From Littorina saxatilis (taxonomy: Eukaryota; Mollusca; Gastropoda; Littorinimorpha; Littorinidae): a DNA stretch of 64,000 nucleotides. Location of the stretch: contig NC_090260.1 in assembly GCF_037325665.1 (NCBI RefSeq), positions 48,992,967-49,056,966 of the forward strand, in the 5' to 3' direction. The position numbers and the translations under genes are program-made. The notes beneath the pieces are model-generated. The model was not told the origin of the DNA. It worked only from the letters and a program-made list of their open reading frames with translations, and did not search any database. Positions 1-9,231 of the stretch are shown in pieces (positions within the stretch are counted from its first letter, which is position 1; each line of letters begins with the position of its first letter).

Positions 1-716
1 TGACTTCGCGATCCGGAAGGACCGGAAGTCAGTGAATACTCCATCCTGCCGCGACCGCCGTAGCGTGCCGGAGCGGACGGATCATCACTTCCGGCAAGTG
101 CCGGAAATGCGGCAGTCGAAACCGACTGCCGCCGCTGTTCGAACAAGTCCGGGGCCTCGTAGGTTATCGCCGGAAATGAAAGATCAGCAAGGTATCGGTC
201 GTGACCCGATGCGAAAGAGCTGTCCCCCGAAGGAGAACGTCCAGGCGCCTCACGAGGGCTATCGGACCAGCTCTGCTTACCAACCGACGCTGAAGAGGGA
301 GGACGCTGCTCCAAGCCGGAAGTGGAGGACAAAGACACGGAAGCCAATGCCCGGACGTCACTGCCAGATGCCGGAAACGCCGAACTGCTGGCGACGGAAC
401 GCTGAAATTCTGCCTGCACCAAGCTGCGGATTTCTGGAACCAGTGACTTTAACAGAGAGGAAACCAACGCACCTTGTCCAGGTGCTAACAAAGAAGACGA
501 AGTCTCCGATGTAGAGACAGGTGCAGAAGTAACAGTAGCGCTAGGCGCCGCAAAAGAAGCAGAAGTAGTAACAGCGCTAGGCGCCGAAATTGGTACAGCC
601 AACAAAGTGTTACGCTCTTGGTCTGTAACAAGTAACGTTGCTTTGGAAGAGGAAGACTTAGCCTTAATTTTCCCCTTGGGGTCCGACTTGCCACGGCGCT
701 TGTCTGAATCAGACAT
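1..716 (-). CDS. ORF1 (gag-like) of the DIRS-like element, N-terminal part
   Basis: An open frame begins at the ATG at 716 (minus strand, MSDSDKRRGKSDPKGK...) and stays open to the window edge, about 238 codons. The start is Lys/Ser-rich, followed by a Ser/Ala/Thr/Pro-rich stretch. The same layout opens ORF1 of the element at 40895 (MADKNSKSKGK..., then basic and Ser-rich). ORF1 of DIRS elements is thought to be the nucleocapsid-like protein; no zinc knuckle is visible in this part. The assignment rests on position and composition, not on a recognised domain. Confidence 0.65.
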   Translation of the reverse strand, partial: MSDSDKRRGKSDPKGKIKAKSSSSKATLLVTDQERNTLLAVPISAPSAVTTSASFAAPSATVTSAPVSTSETSSSLLAPGQGALVSSLLKSLVPEIRSLVQAEFQRSVASSSAFPASGSDVRALASVSLSSTSGLEQRPPSSASVGKQSWSDSPREAPGRSPSGDSSFASGHDRYLADLSFPAITYEAPDLFEQRRQSVSTAAFPALAGSDDPSAPARYGGRGRMEYSLTSGPSGSRS

Positions 717-718
717 GT

Positions 719-1145
719 TGACAACAACACGTGGCAACGCGAAAAAATTTACTGAAACATAAGTCTAAACGACTGGAAAATTCAGTAAACACACGCACTA
801 ATGCGTTAACAAAATACTATAGCTAAACTTGCCCCACAAGCAGAGGCACGGAGAGCTACAAACAAAGTCACACGAGCTAGAAAACTAACTCACACAACAA
901 AATGGCGACACGCAAGACACTGACACAAACGTCAACAACACGTGGCAAAGCCAAAAAGATTTACTGAAACGTAAGTCAAAACGACTGAAAACACAGTAAA
1001 CACACACGCTTACGCGTCAACAAAATACTAAAGCTACACTTGCCCAAACAGAAAGAGGGCACGCAGAGCTACTAGCAAAGTCACACGAGTTAGCTAACTA
1101 ACTCACACAACAAAATGGCGAAACACGCAAGTCACTGACACACAA
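719..1145 (-). repeat. Tandem duplication (~212 bp x 2) in the DIRS leader
   Basis: Two adjacent copies of a leader segment. Each contains AACACGTGGCAA, an ACTGAAACRTAAGTC block, CAAAATACTA and ends near CAACAAAATGGCGA. They differ by scattered substitutions and short indels. It lies between the terminal repeat and the ORF1 start. Confidence 0.75.
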
Positions 1146-1748
1146 GTCCGTAAAAAACGGACAACGTACAGTAACGAAACAGCGCAAACAACCAACAACA
1201 AACGGGAACGAGCTCACCAAACTGTAGGCAAGGCGAGCAGACAAGCTGGGTAACGTGGCCGGCGGGTGTCACTCAAACACACAAGGTCAGCCACAGAGCG
1301 TCAAAAAGTGAACCGTCCTCTCCGAGGTGAAAAAGACGTATGATAATAGGCACGTGTTCCTAGAGGAAGTGACGTGGCATACACCCGTATGGGAGGTAAC
1401 TCCCGGTGTACTGGCCCATTACCAAAGCTACTTTCACTTTCGTTTTGGTGATGGGGTTGCTTCCCTTTAAATTCTTTAGCCGGGTAAGCGTTTTTCAGTG
1501 ATAAGCATCTCAGGTGACTCAATGCTAATGTGATTCGGAGTAAGAATATGATATTAAATTGAACATTAATAATCACCACTGTCAGTTGACATTAATTGCT
1601 GTAAATTACACAGAACATAATTATCATCATTTTAATTTTCGGAATGGTAACTATAAGTTTTAGCACTGGCAAGCCATCTTACTGAGAGAACCCCACACCG
1701 TGTTAGTTCTGTAGCACAGCAGTAAAACTCAATCGCCACCAAAGCTAC

Positions 1749-1913
1749 CTTCAGACTATGGAAAGCAAAATCTCCGTCATAATTTGCTTTTTCTTCGCGG
1801 TCGTCTCTTTCGTCCAGTTCGTCCATCAGCTTCTGCTTGGTGGCTTCCAGATACTTGACGCGTTTTTGCATTTTGATAAGCAGCTGCACGTCTTCCGAGT
1901 TGACCATTTGTTT
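1749..1913 (-). CDS. Myo5: Myosin V tail exon B, second copy (inverted arm)
   Basis: A 165-nt exon, 55 codons, phase 0-0, with acceptor GACAG before base 1913 and donor AAG|GTAGC after base 1749. It encodes KQMVNSEDVQLLIKMQKRVK and continues through YLEATKQKLMDELDERDD to FHSLK. The protein differs from the plus-strand copy (8880-9044) by one visible residue, Arg for His after DERDD. It corresponds to the medial-tail coiled coil of myosin V (vertebrate LKLQKRVTELEQEK region). The frame and both splice sites are intact, so it is an allele or a recent duplicate rather than a pseudo-exon. Confidence 0.85.
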
Positions 1914-2049
1914 CTGTCGTGCAAGCAAGGCGTGAACCAGCAATCGTACAGCATGCAGTGCCAAAACCATCCACAACAAACCAAATGCTACAGACTGGAG
2001 CCCCCCTCTTAACTCATTTATCCGTAATATATCCGTACCCACACATATG

Positions 2050-2215
2050 GCTCTGTCTGACCAGGTACGGATATATCCGCTTAGACTGTTAGCTTCAGTC
2101 GCTTCCTGTAACGTCCTTCTAACGCCTGCATTCCAGCGTGTTGATACACAGTTTCTACACAGTTACTACAATTCTGAGTGACCTGCTGCAGCACAGTCAA
2201 CATAGGTACAAAGTG
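2050..2215 (-). repeat. GGATATATCCG-type dispersed repeat, arm 1 copy
   Basis: Carries CGGATATATCCG blocks, a TCAGTCGCTTCCTGTAACGT segment and TGTTGATACACAGTTTCTAC. The same unit recurs at 8505-8787, 9886-10138 and 53446-53705. Confidence 0.6.
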
Positions 2216-2636
2216 TTAAGACCCCCAATTTTGAAGACTTCCTCGGTTAACACTAAATGATTTTTTAATTTTTTTGTTCATATGATAATACTCGCCGTTC
2301 ATTTACACAGAGGACACAGCAGTAACCAGATTAGTACTTTCTTTATCAATATTCCGGCAGCGACAAATTGCCTTCTTCAGGATGGTATGATCAGTATTGG
2401 CGATAACCGGTAATTACTGTTATTTCACCGGTTGAAACACGAAAATACCGGAACAAAATTGGCTGCCGGTATGACCTATCGGTTGATTTTTTTAGATCTA
2501 CCGGTTTTTTTTCGATGGTAAAACAAAACAAAACCAGTACTCTGAGTTGGACTCTTACTGGTTCCAATGACCAGCCTACCGGTTTTTTTCTGGACTGTTT
2601 GCATCATAAAAGTTTGCGTACCGGTTTGAAAAAATA

Positions 2637-3031
2637 CTAGCGCAGACCTGGGAACCCTTGTTTTGTTCTTGAAGTATTCTCAAACAAACTTGGCGTATTT
2701 TCAGAAAAATGAGCGTACTCCACACAACATGTGAACATCTATGATTCAAACAGGCTTGGCACGCGTCCGTTGCACCGTTAAAACTAATGATTCCTTCAAT
2801 GTTGAATGCCAAAAGCTGCAATCATTGATCAAATGCCGAGTTTTACAGTTATTTTTAATCATTAAAATAAACAGCCCCCCAGTAAATAGATAGGGATGCG
2901 CTCGTGAAGAAAAGCTGTCTAGGAATTGTTCTTGTCGTATTTTTTTTCAACCGACCGTACTGATCGTATTTTAGACAAAAGGAGCACAAATTACGGCGAA
3001 ATCGTATGGGTTCCCAGGTCTGCTAGCGCCA
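2637..3031. repeat. Short inverted-repeat element (MITE-like), arm 1
   Basis: About 395 bp bounded by inverted copies of GCAGACCTGGGAACCC (about 2642-2657 and 3009-3024), each next to a CTAGCGC-type sequence. AT-rich interior with no ORF. The same element in the other arm is about 1.18 kb because another transposon sits inside it. Confidence 0.6.
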
Positions 3032-3059
3032 TCACTGTATGATGTAAGTACGGAATCAA

Positions 3060-3145
3060 ATTTAGCTGTATTTTAAGACTCCGTCCTTTTTAAGGCCTGA
3101 TTTTCTTAGAGTTTAGGAGGTCTTAAAAGGGGGGTTCCACTGTAA
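3060..3145. repeat. 'AACCCCCCTTTTAAGACC' dispersed repeat, arm 1 copy
   Basis: One copy of a short family built from an imperfect self-complementary sequence: TTAAAAGGGGGGTTCCACTG and its complement with AAGACTCCGTCC/TTTTTAAGGCC parts. At least eight more copies lie in the window (see the others listed). Confidence 0.6.
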
Positions 3146-4079
3146 CTAGGAACACTGAAACTGACGGTGACCTTGTCTTAACCCCTTCACTGCCCACCCC
3201 GTATGTAATACGTGGTCATTTTCGGTTTGTCCTACGCCCATAACCGTATCTCACGTGGGATTTGTGTCAACAACATTTCAGGACATTTCTGAAAACTAAA
3301 TGGGAGGTAACCACTGTCCAAGTATTTGTAGGGGTTCTAAACACATTTCTTTCCCATAGACTGTTCGGATAATGCTGTTATACTGTGGCAGTGAAGGGGT
3401 TAAAGGATGTGGACAAAATGTTGAAACACAAGAAAGCTTGTACAAAAACGAAAGAACAAAAAACAAAGAAAGGAATGACCACAGGAAAGAGAGGAAGGAG
3501 AAGGACACAGAAACAAACTTGAACAGCAAAGAAAGTGAGCATGAGCAAACGATTTACAAACAATGCCAACACCGATTTGACGCCCAGAAATGAAATGAAA
3601 AGAAATGCACAAGAAGAGCTCTTGGTGGCAATTCAAGCGAAGCCTTAATCTCACTTCCGTAACTTTAGCAATGGGGCAGGCACTGTCACCAGTCTATGCA
3701 AAGCACCACAACCCTCTGGGGGAAACCACTTCACTCAAAACTAAGTCATGTGCAGCGCATGCATATTTTGATGTACATGGAAAACTGTCCACAACATCTT
3801 GGAGATTTTCTTTTGCACACATAGTCCAGACCTGTTTACCCCCAACACTTGACAAGAGTAATGGTCAAGTCAAAAAATAGTAATCTGATGACCAAAGTAG
3901 TAACCTAGTGGTTACAAACAACAACATTACCAACACAAACCTAATTTGAAGCACATTTGAAAATCGTAGTCTGGACTCAAATGGAGTATTTTCCCCCCCA
4001 AAAGCCTACAAAATAGTAATAAATTACTCCAAAATAGTAAGGGTAAACAGGTCTGACATACCCCTCCCATCACCACCTC

Positions 4080-4320
4080 CCTTCTCCCTCCCCCTGCACT
4101 TTTGGCAATACCTTGAAGCATTTTTTCACTAATATTCCCCCCCCTCCCCCCCCCCCTTTTTTTTTTTTTTACTTCAACCATAGGTTGACATGCAATCACT
4201 CACTCCTGGATGCATTGGAAGGGACAAGCACGCAGGCATATCCTCCCTCCCCCCCCCCCCCCACCCCACACACACACACTCCCTCATTACCTCCCCCCCC
4301 CCCCCCCCCCCCCCAACACT
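4080..4320. repeat. C/T-rich low-complexity tract
   Basis: Runs of C (up to about 20) and T, with a short CA stretch. The inverted homology between arms ends at its left edge, and the right contig begins at the matching point, suggesting that this tract broke the assembly. Confidence 0.85.
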
Positions 4321-4358
4321 AAAATCTAACAACGACCGACGAACAAAGCCCCTCTCAC

Positions 4359-4520
4359 CTTGAGAGCGTCGAAGGCAGAGTCGGTGTTGATTCCTCCTAT
4401 CTGCGAGCCCTCCTCCTCGTAGCGTTCCAGTCGATCGTTGAGTCGGTCCCGCTCCTTCTCAAGGTCCTTGACCTTCATCTGCATCTTCAGCAGTAGGCCT
4501 ACGTCGATGTCCTCCATCTT
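4359..4520 (-). CDS. Myo5: Myosin V tail exon A (alternative to exon B)
   Basis: A 162-nt exon, 54 codons, phase 0-0; acceptor GTACAG before base 4520 and donor AAG|GTGAGA after base 4359. It encodes KMEDIDVGLLLKMQMKVKDL, then EKERDRLNDRLERYEEEG, ending SAFDALK. It aligns along its whole length with exon B (VQLLIKMQKRVKYLE..., ending FHSLK), with the same length class and phase, and both match the single vertebrate segment LFLKLQKRVTELEQEK...ESLK. This is the medial coiled coil of the myosin V tail, which dimerises the motor. The two exons therefore look like a tandem-duplicated, probably mutually exclusive pair. It is on the strand opposite to exons B-G because of the inversion or misjoin at the gap. 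Confidence 0.85.
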
Positions 4521-5034
4521 CTGTACACGCACACAAAGAAACCATCAAGTCATTTTATTTTTATTTGTACATTCTCCAGTTTTGATGAAGTGGAGATTAT
4601 TTCCTTGATGGCTCTGTGGATATTTTTTAGAAGTGATTGATCTTCACAAGCAAACTTTTTTTATGTTGTGACCTTGAAATTTGACCAAGGTAATTTTGTG
4701 TTATGTCTGAAGATCATCAATACCTGTAATTGTGTGAAATTTGGAGGCTCTAGCTTCATAAACATCAGAGAAATCCTCAATGTTAAATTTTAAGGAATCG
4801 AACATGACCCCGCCGTGACACGAAAAATTGACGAGGGTCATGTGGGAAAATCATCAAACCCTAGAACAAGTAGAAGTGTGCACAGTTTCAAAGCTTTAGC
4901 TTAAAAAAACCATCTGAGATAACCTCAACATTAACTTTTTTGTCTAAAACACGGCCAACACGGCTCATTCCTAAGGCTCTCCTGATTACTCTGGGGAGTC
5001 AAAAAAAAACCATGTTGAGACAGTGTTTGAGCAC
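4521..5034 (-). other. Intron between exons X and A
   Basis: AT-rich sequence with no ORF or recognisable repeat beyond short A runs. It includes a TGACCTTGAAATTTGACC stretch but nothing I can assign. Confidence 0.5.
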
Positions 5035-5124
5035 CTTAGGGTCGGCGGTGACATCCACTCCAGCCAGGGATGAGGGCCTCCTGGCCAGCTCTCCTCTCCT
5101 CTTGGCCGTTTCGTAGCCCTGGTC
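5035..5124 (-). CDS. Myo5: Myosin V tail exon X (linker before the medial coil)
   Basis: A 90-nt exon, 30 codons; acceptor TTGCAG before base 5124 and donor AAG|GTGCTC after base 5035. In the frame that keeps phase 0-0 with exon A it reads DQGYETAKRRGELARRPSS, then LAGVDVTADPK. This basic, Ser-rich linker lies where vertebrate myosin Va has its non-coiled, phosphorylatable linker (HKRTDSTHSSNESEY region) just before the medial coil. The identity rests mainly on position directly before exon A and on phase. A 96-bp minisatellite abuts its acceptor. Confidence 0.65.
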
Positions 5125-5680
5125 CTGCAACCAACACATCGTTTTGGTCACTTCTCTGACCACTGTCAGTGTTCATACACTGTAGTGTAACACACATTAT
5201 TGCATCTCTTAGCCCTAGTCCTGCAACCAACACATCGTTTTGGTCACTTCTCTGACCACTGTCAGTGTTCATACACTGTAGTGTAACACACATTATTGCA
5301 TCTCTTAGCCCTAGTCCTGCAACCAACACATCGTTTTGGTCACTTCTCTGACCACTGTCAGTGTTCATACACTGTAGTGTAACACACATTATTGCATCTC
5401 TTAGCCCTAGTCCTGCAACCAACACATCGTTTTGGTCACTTCTCTGACCACTGTCAGTGTTCATACACTGTAGTGTAACACACATTATTGCATCTCTTAG
5501 CCCTAGTCCTGCAACCAACACATCGTTTTGGTCACTTCTCTGACCACTGTCAGTGTTCATACACTGAAGTGTAACACACATTATTGCATCTCTTAGCCCT
5601 AGTCCTGCAACCAACACATCGTTTTGGTCACTTCTCTGACCACTGTCAGTGTTCATACACTGAAGTGTAACACACATTAT
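5115..5680. repeat. 96-bp minisatellite containing the exon X splice acceptor
   Basis: About 5.9 units of 96 bp (agccctagtcctgcaaccaa..., starting near 5115, 5211, 5307 and so on), cut by the N gap. On the minus strand each unit carries GGTTGCAG|GACTAGGGC, a copy of the exon X acceptor and its first bases. The unit copies read GAC TAG where the real exon reads GAC CAG. Units are almost identical, so the array is recent. Confidence 0.95.
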
Positions 5681-5880
5681 NNNNNNNNNNNNNNNNNNNN
5701 NNNNNNNNNNNNNNNNNNNNNNNNNNNNNNNNNNNNNNNNNNNNNNNNNNNNNNNNNNNNNNNNNNNNNNNNNNNNNNNNNNNNNNNNNNNNNNNNNNNN
5801 NNNNNNNNNNNNNNNNNNNNNNNNNNNNNNNNNNNNNNNNNNNNNNNNNNNNNNNNNNNNNNNNNNNNNNNNNNNNNNNN
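5681..5880. other. Assembly gap (200 N)
   Basis: Exactly 200 N, a standard placeholder for a join of unknown length. It separates the two inverted arms. Confidence 1.
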
Positions 5881-7046
5881 GATGGGAGGGGTATGTCAGA
5901 CCTGTTTACCCTTACTATTTTGGAGTAATTTATTACTATTTTGTAGGCTTTTGAGGGGAAAAATACTCCATTTGAGTCCAGACTACGATTTTCAAATGTG
6001 CTTCAAATTAGGTTTGTGTTGGTAATATTGTTGTTTGTAACCACTAGGTTACTACTTTGGTCATCAGATTACTATTTTTTGACTTGACCATTACTCTTGT
6101 CAAGTGTTGGGGGTAAACAGGTCTGGACTATGTGTGTGAAAGAAAACCTCCAAGATATTGTGGACAGTTTTCCATGCACATCAAAATATGCATGCACATG
6201 ACTTAGTTTTGAGTGAAGTGGTTTCCCCCAGAGGGTTGTGGTGCTTTGCATAGACTGGTGACAGTGCCTGCCCCATTGCTAAACGGAAGTGAGATTAAGG
6301 CTTCGCTTGAATTGCCACCAAGAGCTCTTCTTGTGCATTTCTTTTCATTTCATTTCTGGGCGTCAAATCGGTGTTGGCATTGTTTGTAAATCGTTTGCTC
6401 ATGCTCACTTTCTTTGCTGTTCAATTTTGTTTCTGTGTCCTTCTCCTTCCTCTCTTTCTTGTGGTCATTCCTTTCTTTGTGTTTTGTTCTTTCGTTTTTG
6501 TACAAGCTTTCTTGTGTTTCAACATTTTGTCCACATCCTTTAACCCCTTCACTGCCACAGTATAACAGCATTATCCGAACGGTCTATGGGAAAGAAATGT
6601 GTTTAGAACCCCTACAAGTACTTGGACAGTGGTTACCTCCCATTTAGTTTTCAGAAATGTCCTGAAATGTTGTTGACACAAATCCCACGTTTATGGGCGT
6701 AGGACAAACCGAAAATGACCACGTATTACATACGGGGTGGGCAGTGAAGGGGTTAAGACAAGGTCACCGTCAGTTTCAGTGTTCCCTGTAACAGTGGAAC
6801 CCCCCTTTAAGACCTCCTAAACTCTAAGAAAATCAGGCCTTAAAAAGGACGGAGTCTTAAAATAGAGCTAAATTTGATTCCGTACTTACATCATACAGTG
6901 ATGGCGCTATCAGACCTGGGAACCCATACGATTTCTTCGTATTTTGTACTCCTTTTTGTCTAAAATACAATCGGTACGGTCGGTTGAAAAAAATACGACA
7001 AGAAAAATTCCTAGACAGCTTTTCTTCTCGAGCCCATCCTTATCTA

Positions 7047-7831
7047 ATTACTCACGGAATAAAATAACTTAACATTGTTTAAAATGTAATATCTCAAAAT
7101 CGGAAAAAGTTACAGGAGTGATTTTTGTACCAACGTAAAGCTTGTTCAATTGCTCATTATGGGCAAAAAACCGGAATAGTCTGGCTTGTTCCGTTTTTTT
7201 GCAATTTGAGCTCAAAGACGCATGGTGTCATTTTGGAGTTTACAAACTTAGCACTGTGTGTTTGACAGCGCTGTGCGTGCACTGATTGCCTGGTCACTCC
7301 GAATCTCCTAGCAACATCAGTATAAGTCATCCCTCCTCTCAACATCCCTATTGCGACGAGTCTATCGTTCACACACGTTCGTGGCATGGTGAAAGAGAAA
7401 GACAGAGTGGACAGTTTTGGGCAAAGAGAAAGAAACATTTTAGTGAGTTGTTCTCACTCACAAACAAACGGACAAACCAAAGGCAGTACTTTCATGCAAT
7501 ATTCGTGGATCAGCTGCAGACCTTTTGCAGGTTTCAAGTACGGGTAGACGTGCCCCGAGAGTCAAAGAGTGCAGGCCTACCTGTTTACAGCACACACAGC
7601 GTGCACTGGCTGTCGGCAAGCTTAGGCGTCAGTCTAGTAAACTCCAAAATGACACCATGCGTCTTTGAGGACCAATTGTGAAAAAACTAAGCAACCGAGA
7701 ACATTCCGGTTTTTTTCCTCTTCTCAGGAATTGATGGTTCTATGATCGTACCACCCCGCTCTCCTGCAACTTTTTCCGATTTTGAGATATTAAATTTTAA
7801 AACATGTTAAGTTATTTTATTCCGTGAGTAT
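7047..7831 (-). mobile_element. Non-autonomous Tc1/mariner-like DNA transposon with long TIRs
   Basis: About 785 bp present in arm 2 only; arm 1 has the empty site (ATCTATTTACTGG against ATCTAA[insertion]TATTTACTGG). The ends are inverted repeats of about 190 bp: CTCACGGAATAAAATAACTT at the left and its complement at the right, continuing inward to GACGCATGGTGTCATTTTGG near 7220 and its complement near 7645. The flanks are TA-rich, fitting a TA target, though the exact duplication is not clean. The interior keeps only the 5' end of a transposase, so it needs an enzyme supplied in trans. Confidence 0.8.
7157..7387 (-). pseudogene. Tc1-like transposase, N-terminal HTH remnant
   Basis: From the ATG at 7387 it reads MPRTCVNDRLVAIGMLRGGM, then TYTDVARRFGVTRQSVH, which is the first helix-turn-helix of the Tc1/mariner paired-like DNA-binding domain (GML..G....VA..FGV...TV pattern). 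After about 38 residues it runs straight into the inner end of the terminal repeat (NSKMTPCVFEL) and stops at 77 residues. A full Tc1 transposase is about 340 residues, and the catalytic DDE domain is absent. It is therefore a deletion derivative that could at most make a short DNA-binding peptide. Confidence 0.7.
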
Positions 7832-8504
7832 ATTTACTGGGGGGCTGTTTATTTTAATGATTAAAAATAACTGTAAAACTCAGCATTTGATCAATGATTA
7901 CAGCTTTTGGCATTCAGCAATGAAGGAATCATTAGTTTTAACGGTGCAACGGACACGTGCGAAGCATGTTTGAATCATAGATGTTCACATGTTGTGTGGA
8001 GTACACTAATTTTTCTGAAATTATGCCAAGTTTATTTTAGAATACTCCAAAAACAAAACAGGGGTTCCCAGGTCTGCGCTAGTATTTTTTCAAATCGGTA
8101 CGCAAACTTTTATGATGCAAACAGTCCAAAAAAACCCCGGTAGGCTGGTCATTGGAACCAGTAAGAGTCCAACTCAGAGTACTGTTTTTGTTTTGTTTTA
8201 CCATCGAAAAAAACCCGGTAGATCTAAAAATCAACCTGTAGGTCATACCGGCAGCCAATTTTGTTCCGGTATTTTCGCGTTTCAACCAGTAAAATAATGG
8301 TAATTTCCGGTTATCGCCAATACTGATCATACCATCCTGAAGAAGGCAGTTTGTCGCTGCCGGAATATTGATAAAGAAAGTAATAATCTGGTTACTGCTG
8401 TGTCCTCTGTTTGTGTAAATGAACGGCGAGTATAATCATATGAACAAAAAAATAAAAAAATCATTCAGTGTTAACCGAGGAAGTCTTCAAAATTGGGGGT
8501 CTTA

Positions 8505-8787
8505 ACACTTTGTACCCCATCTATGTTGATACACCGTTTCTACACAGTTACTACAGTTTGTTGACCAATGTTCTTTTAGCCGAGACCAGCTGTGCTGCAG
8601 CAGGTCACTCAGAATTGTAGTAACTGTGTAGAAACTGTGTATCAACACGCTGGAATGCAGGCGTTAGATGGACATTACAGGAAGCGACTGAAGCTAACAG
8701 TCTAAGCGGATATATCCGTACCTGGTCAGATAGAGCCATATGTGTGGGTACGAATATATCCGTACCTGGGAGACAATGAGTTAAGAG
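8505..8787 (+). repeat. GGATATATCCG-type dispersed repeat, arm 2 copy
   Basis: About 280 bp from ACACTTTGTACCCCATCTAT to GAGACAATGAGTTAA. The 3' half has two palindromic GGATATATCCGTACC blocks about 45 bp apart; the middle holds CGAGACCAGCTGTGCTGCAG. Recurs at 9886-10138 and 53446-53705. Confidence 0.75.
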
Positions 8788-8879
8788 GGGGGTTCCAGTC
8801 TGTAGCATTTGGTTTGTTGTGGATGGTTTTGGCACTGCATGCTGTATGATTGCTGGTTCACGCCTTGCTTGCGTGACAG

Positions 8880-9044
8880 AAACAAATGGTCAACTCGGAA
8901 GACGTGCAGCTGCTTATCAAAATGCAAAAACGCGTCAAGTATCTGGAAGCCACCAAGCAGAAGCTGATGGACGAACTGGACGAAAGAGACGACCACGAAG
9001 AAAAAGCAAATTATGACGGAGATTTTGCTTTCCATAGTCTCAAG
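8880..9044 (+). CDS. Myo5: Myosin V tail exon B
   Basis: A 165-nt exon, 55 codons, phase 0-0; acceptor GACAG|AAACAA and donor CTCAAG|GTAGCT. It encodes KQMVNSEDVQLLIKMQKRVK, then YLEATKQKLMDELDERDD, an acidic linker and FHSLK. This is a medial-tail coiled-coil segment of myosin V, matching vertebrate LFLKLQKRVTELEQEK. It is the paralogue of exon A (4359-4520) and joins exon C in phase 0. Myosin V is a two-headed actin motor that carries vesicles, melanosomes, ER and RNA; this segment helps hold the two heavy chains together. Confidence 0.9.
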
Positions 9045-9231
9045 GTAGCTTTGGTGGCGATTGAGTTTTACTGCTGTGCTGCAGAACTAACACGGTGTGG
9101 GGTTCTCTCAGTAAGATGGCTTGCCAGTGCTAAAACTTATAGTTACCATTCCGAAAATTAAAATGATGATATATGTTCTGTGTAATTTACAGCAATTAAT
9201 GTTAACTGACAGTGGTGATTATTAATTTTCA

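Larger units (their letters stand above)
1..1556 (-). mobile_element. DIRS-like retrotransposon, 5' part, runs off the window
   Basis: This is the left part of a third DIRS-family (tyrosine-recombinase) element, read on the minus strand. Its terminal sequence, read inward from about 1556, carries a CTTACTCCGAATCACAT-type start that matches the termini of the two complete elements at 14111 and 40486 (CTTACCCAACTCACAT and CTTACCTCAACTCACAT). It is followed by an untranslated leader and the start of the first ORF. The host homology shared with the 9.2-kb region stops exactly at its end, so it is an insertion beside the exon B copy. What lies beyond base 1 is unknown, so nothing can be said about whether it is whole. 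Confidence 0.75.
1557..4072 (-). repeat. Inverted arm 1: near-copy of 5881-9231
   Basis: The minus strand of this stretch reads through the same sequence as 5881-9231 on the plus strand: the exon B copy with its splice sites, the GGATATATCCG-type repeat, the short inverted-repeat element, and the block that ends in GGGAGGGGTATGTCAGACC. Differences are scattered substitutions and small indels, plus one 0.78-kb insertion found only in the other arm. Homology runs right up to the first base after the N gap, as expected if the second contig simply begins there. Either allelic contigs joined head to head or a real inverted duplication. Confidence 0.9.
6905..8087. repeat. Short inverted-repeat element, arm 2, interrupted
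   Basis: Same element as 2637-3031, bounded by inverted CAGACCTGGGAACCC copies near 6910 and 8068. It is interrupted by the Tc1-like insertion at 7047-7831, giving a nested pair. Confidence 0.55.
5881..9231 (+). repeat. Inverted arm 2: near-copy of 1557-4072
   Basis: Plus-strand partner of arm 1. It has the same host sequence, longer by the 0.78-kb Tc1-like insertion at 7047-7831 and by small indels. Its right limit (about 9231) is where the DIRS-like element interrupts arm 1, so the sequence on the right is probably the uninterrupted host intron. Confidence 0.9.

Noticed and set aside
2576-2821. 81-codon frame kept in both arms (MQLLAFNIEGIISFNGATD and its copy near 7907)
   Set aside because: The reading differs between the arms by more than synonymous changes, and the frame lies in repeat DNA; it is conserved only because the arms are copies.
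5036-5677. 213-codon minus-strand repeat frame (MCVTLQCMNTDSGQRSDQND)
   Set aside because: By-product of the 96-bp minisatellite; 96 is a multiple of 3. The real exon X is at its 3' end, in another frame.
4521-9231. CRISPR-like or other repeat-spacer array in the 96-bp tandem repeats
   Set aside because: Whole units, including any would-be spacer, are identical; this is a eukaryotic minisatellite.
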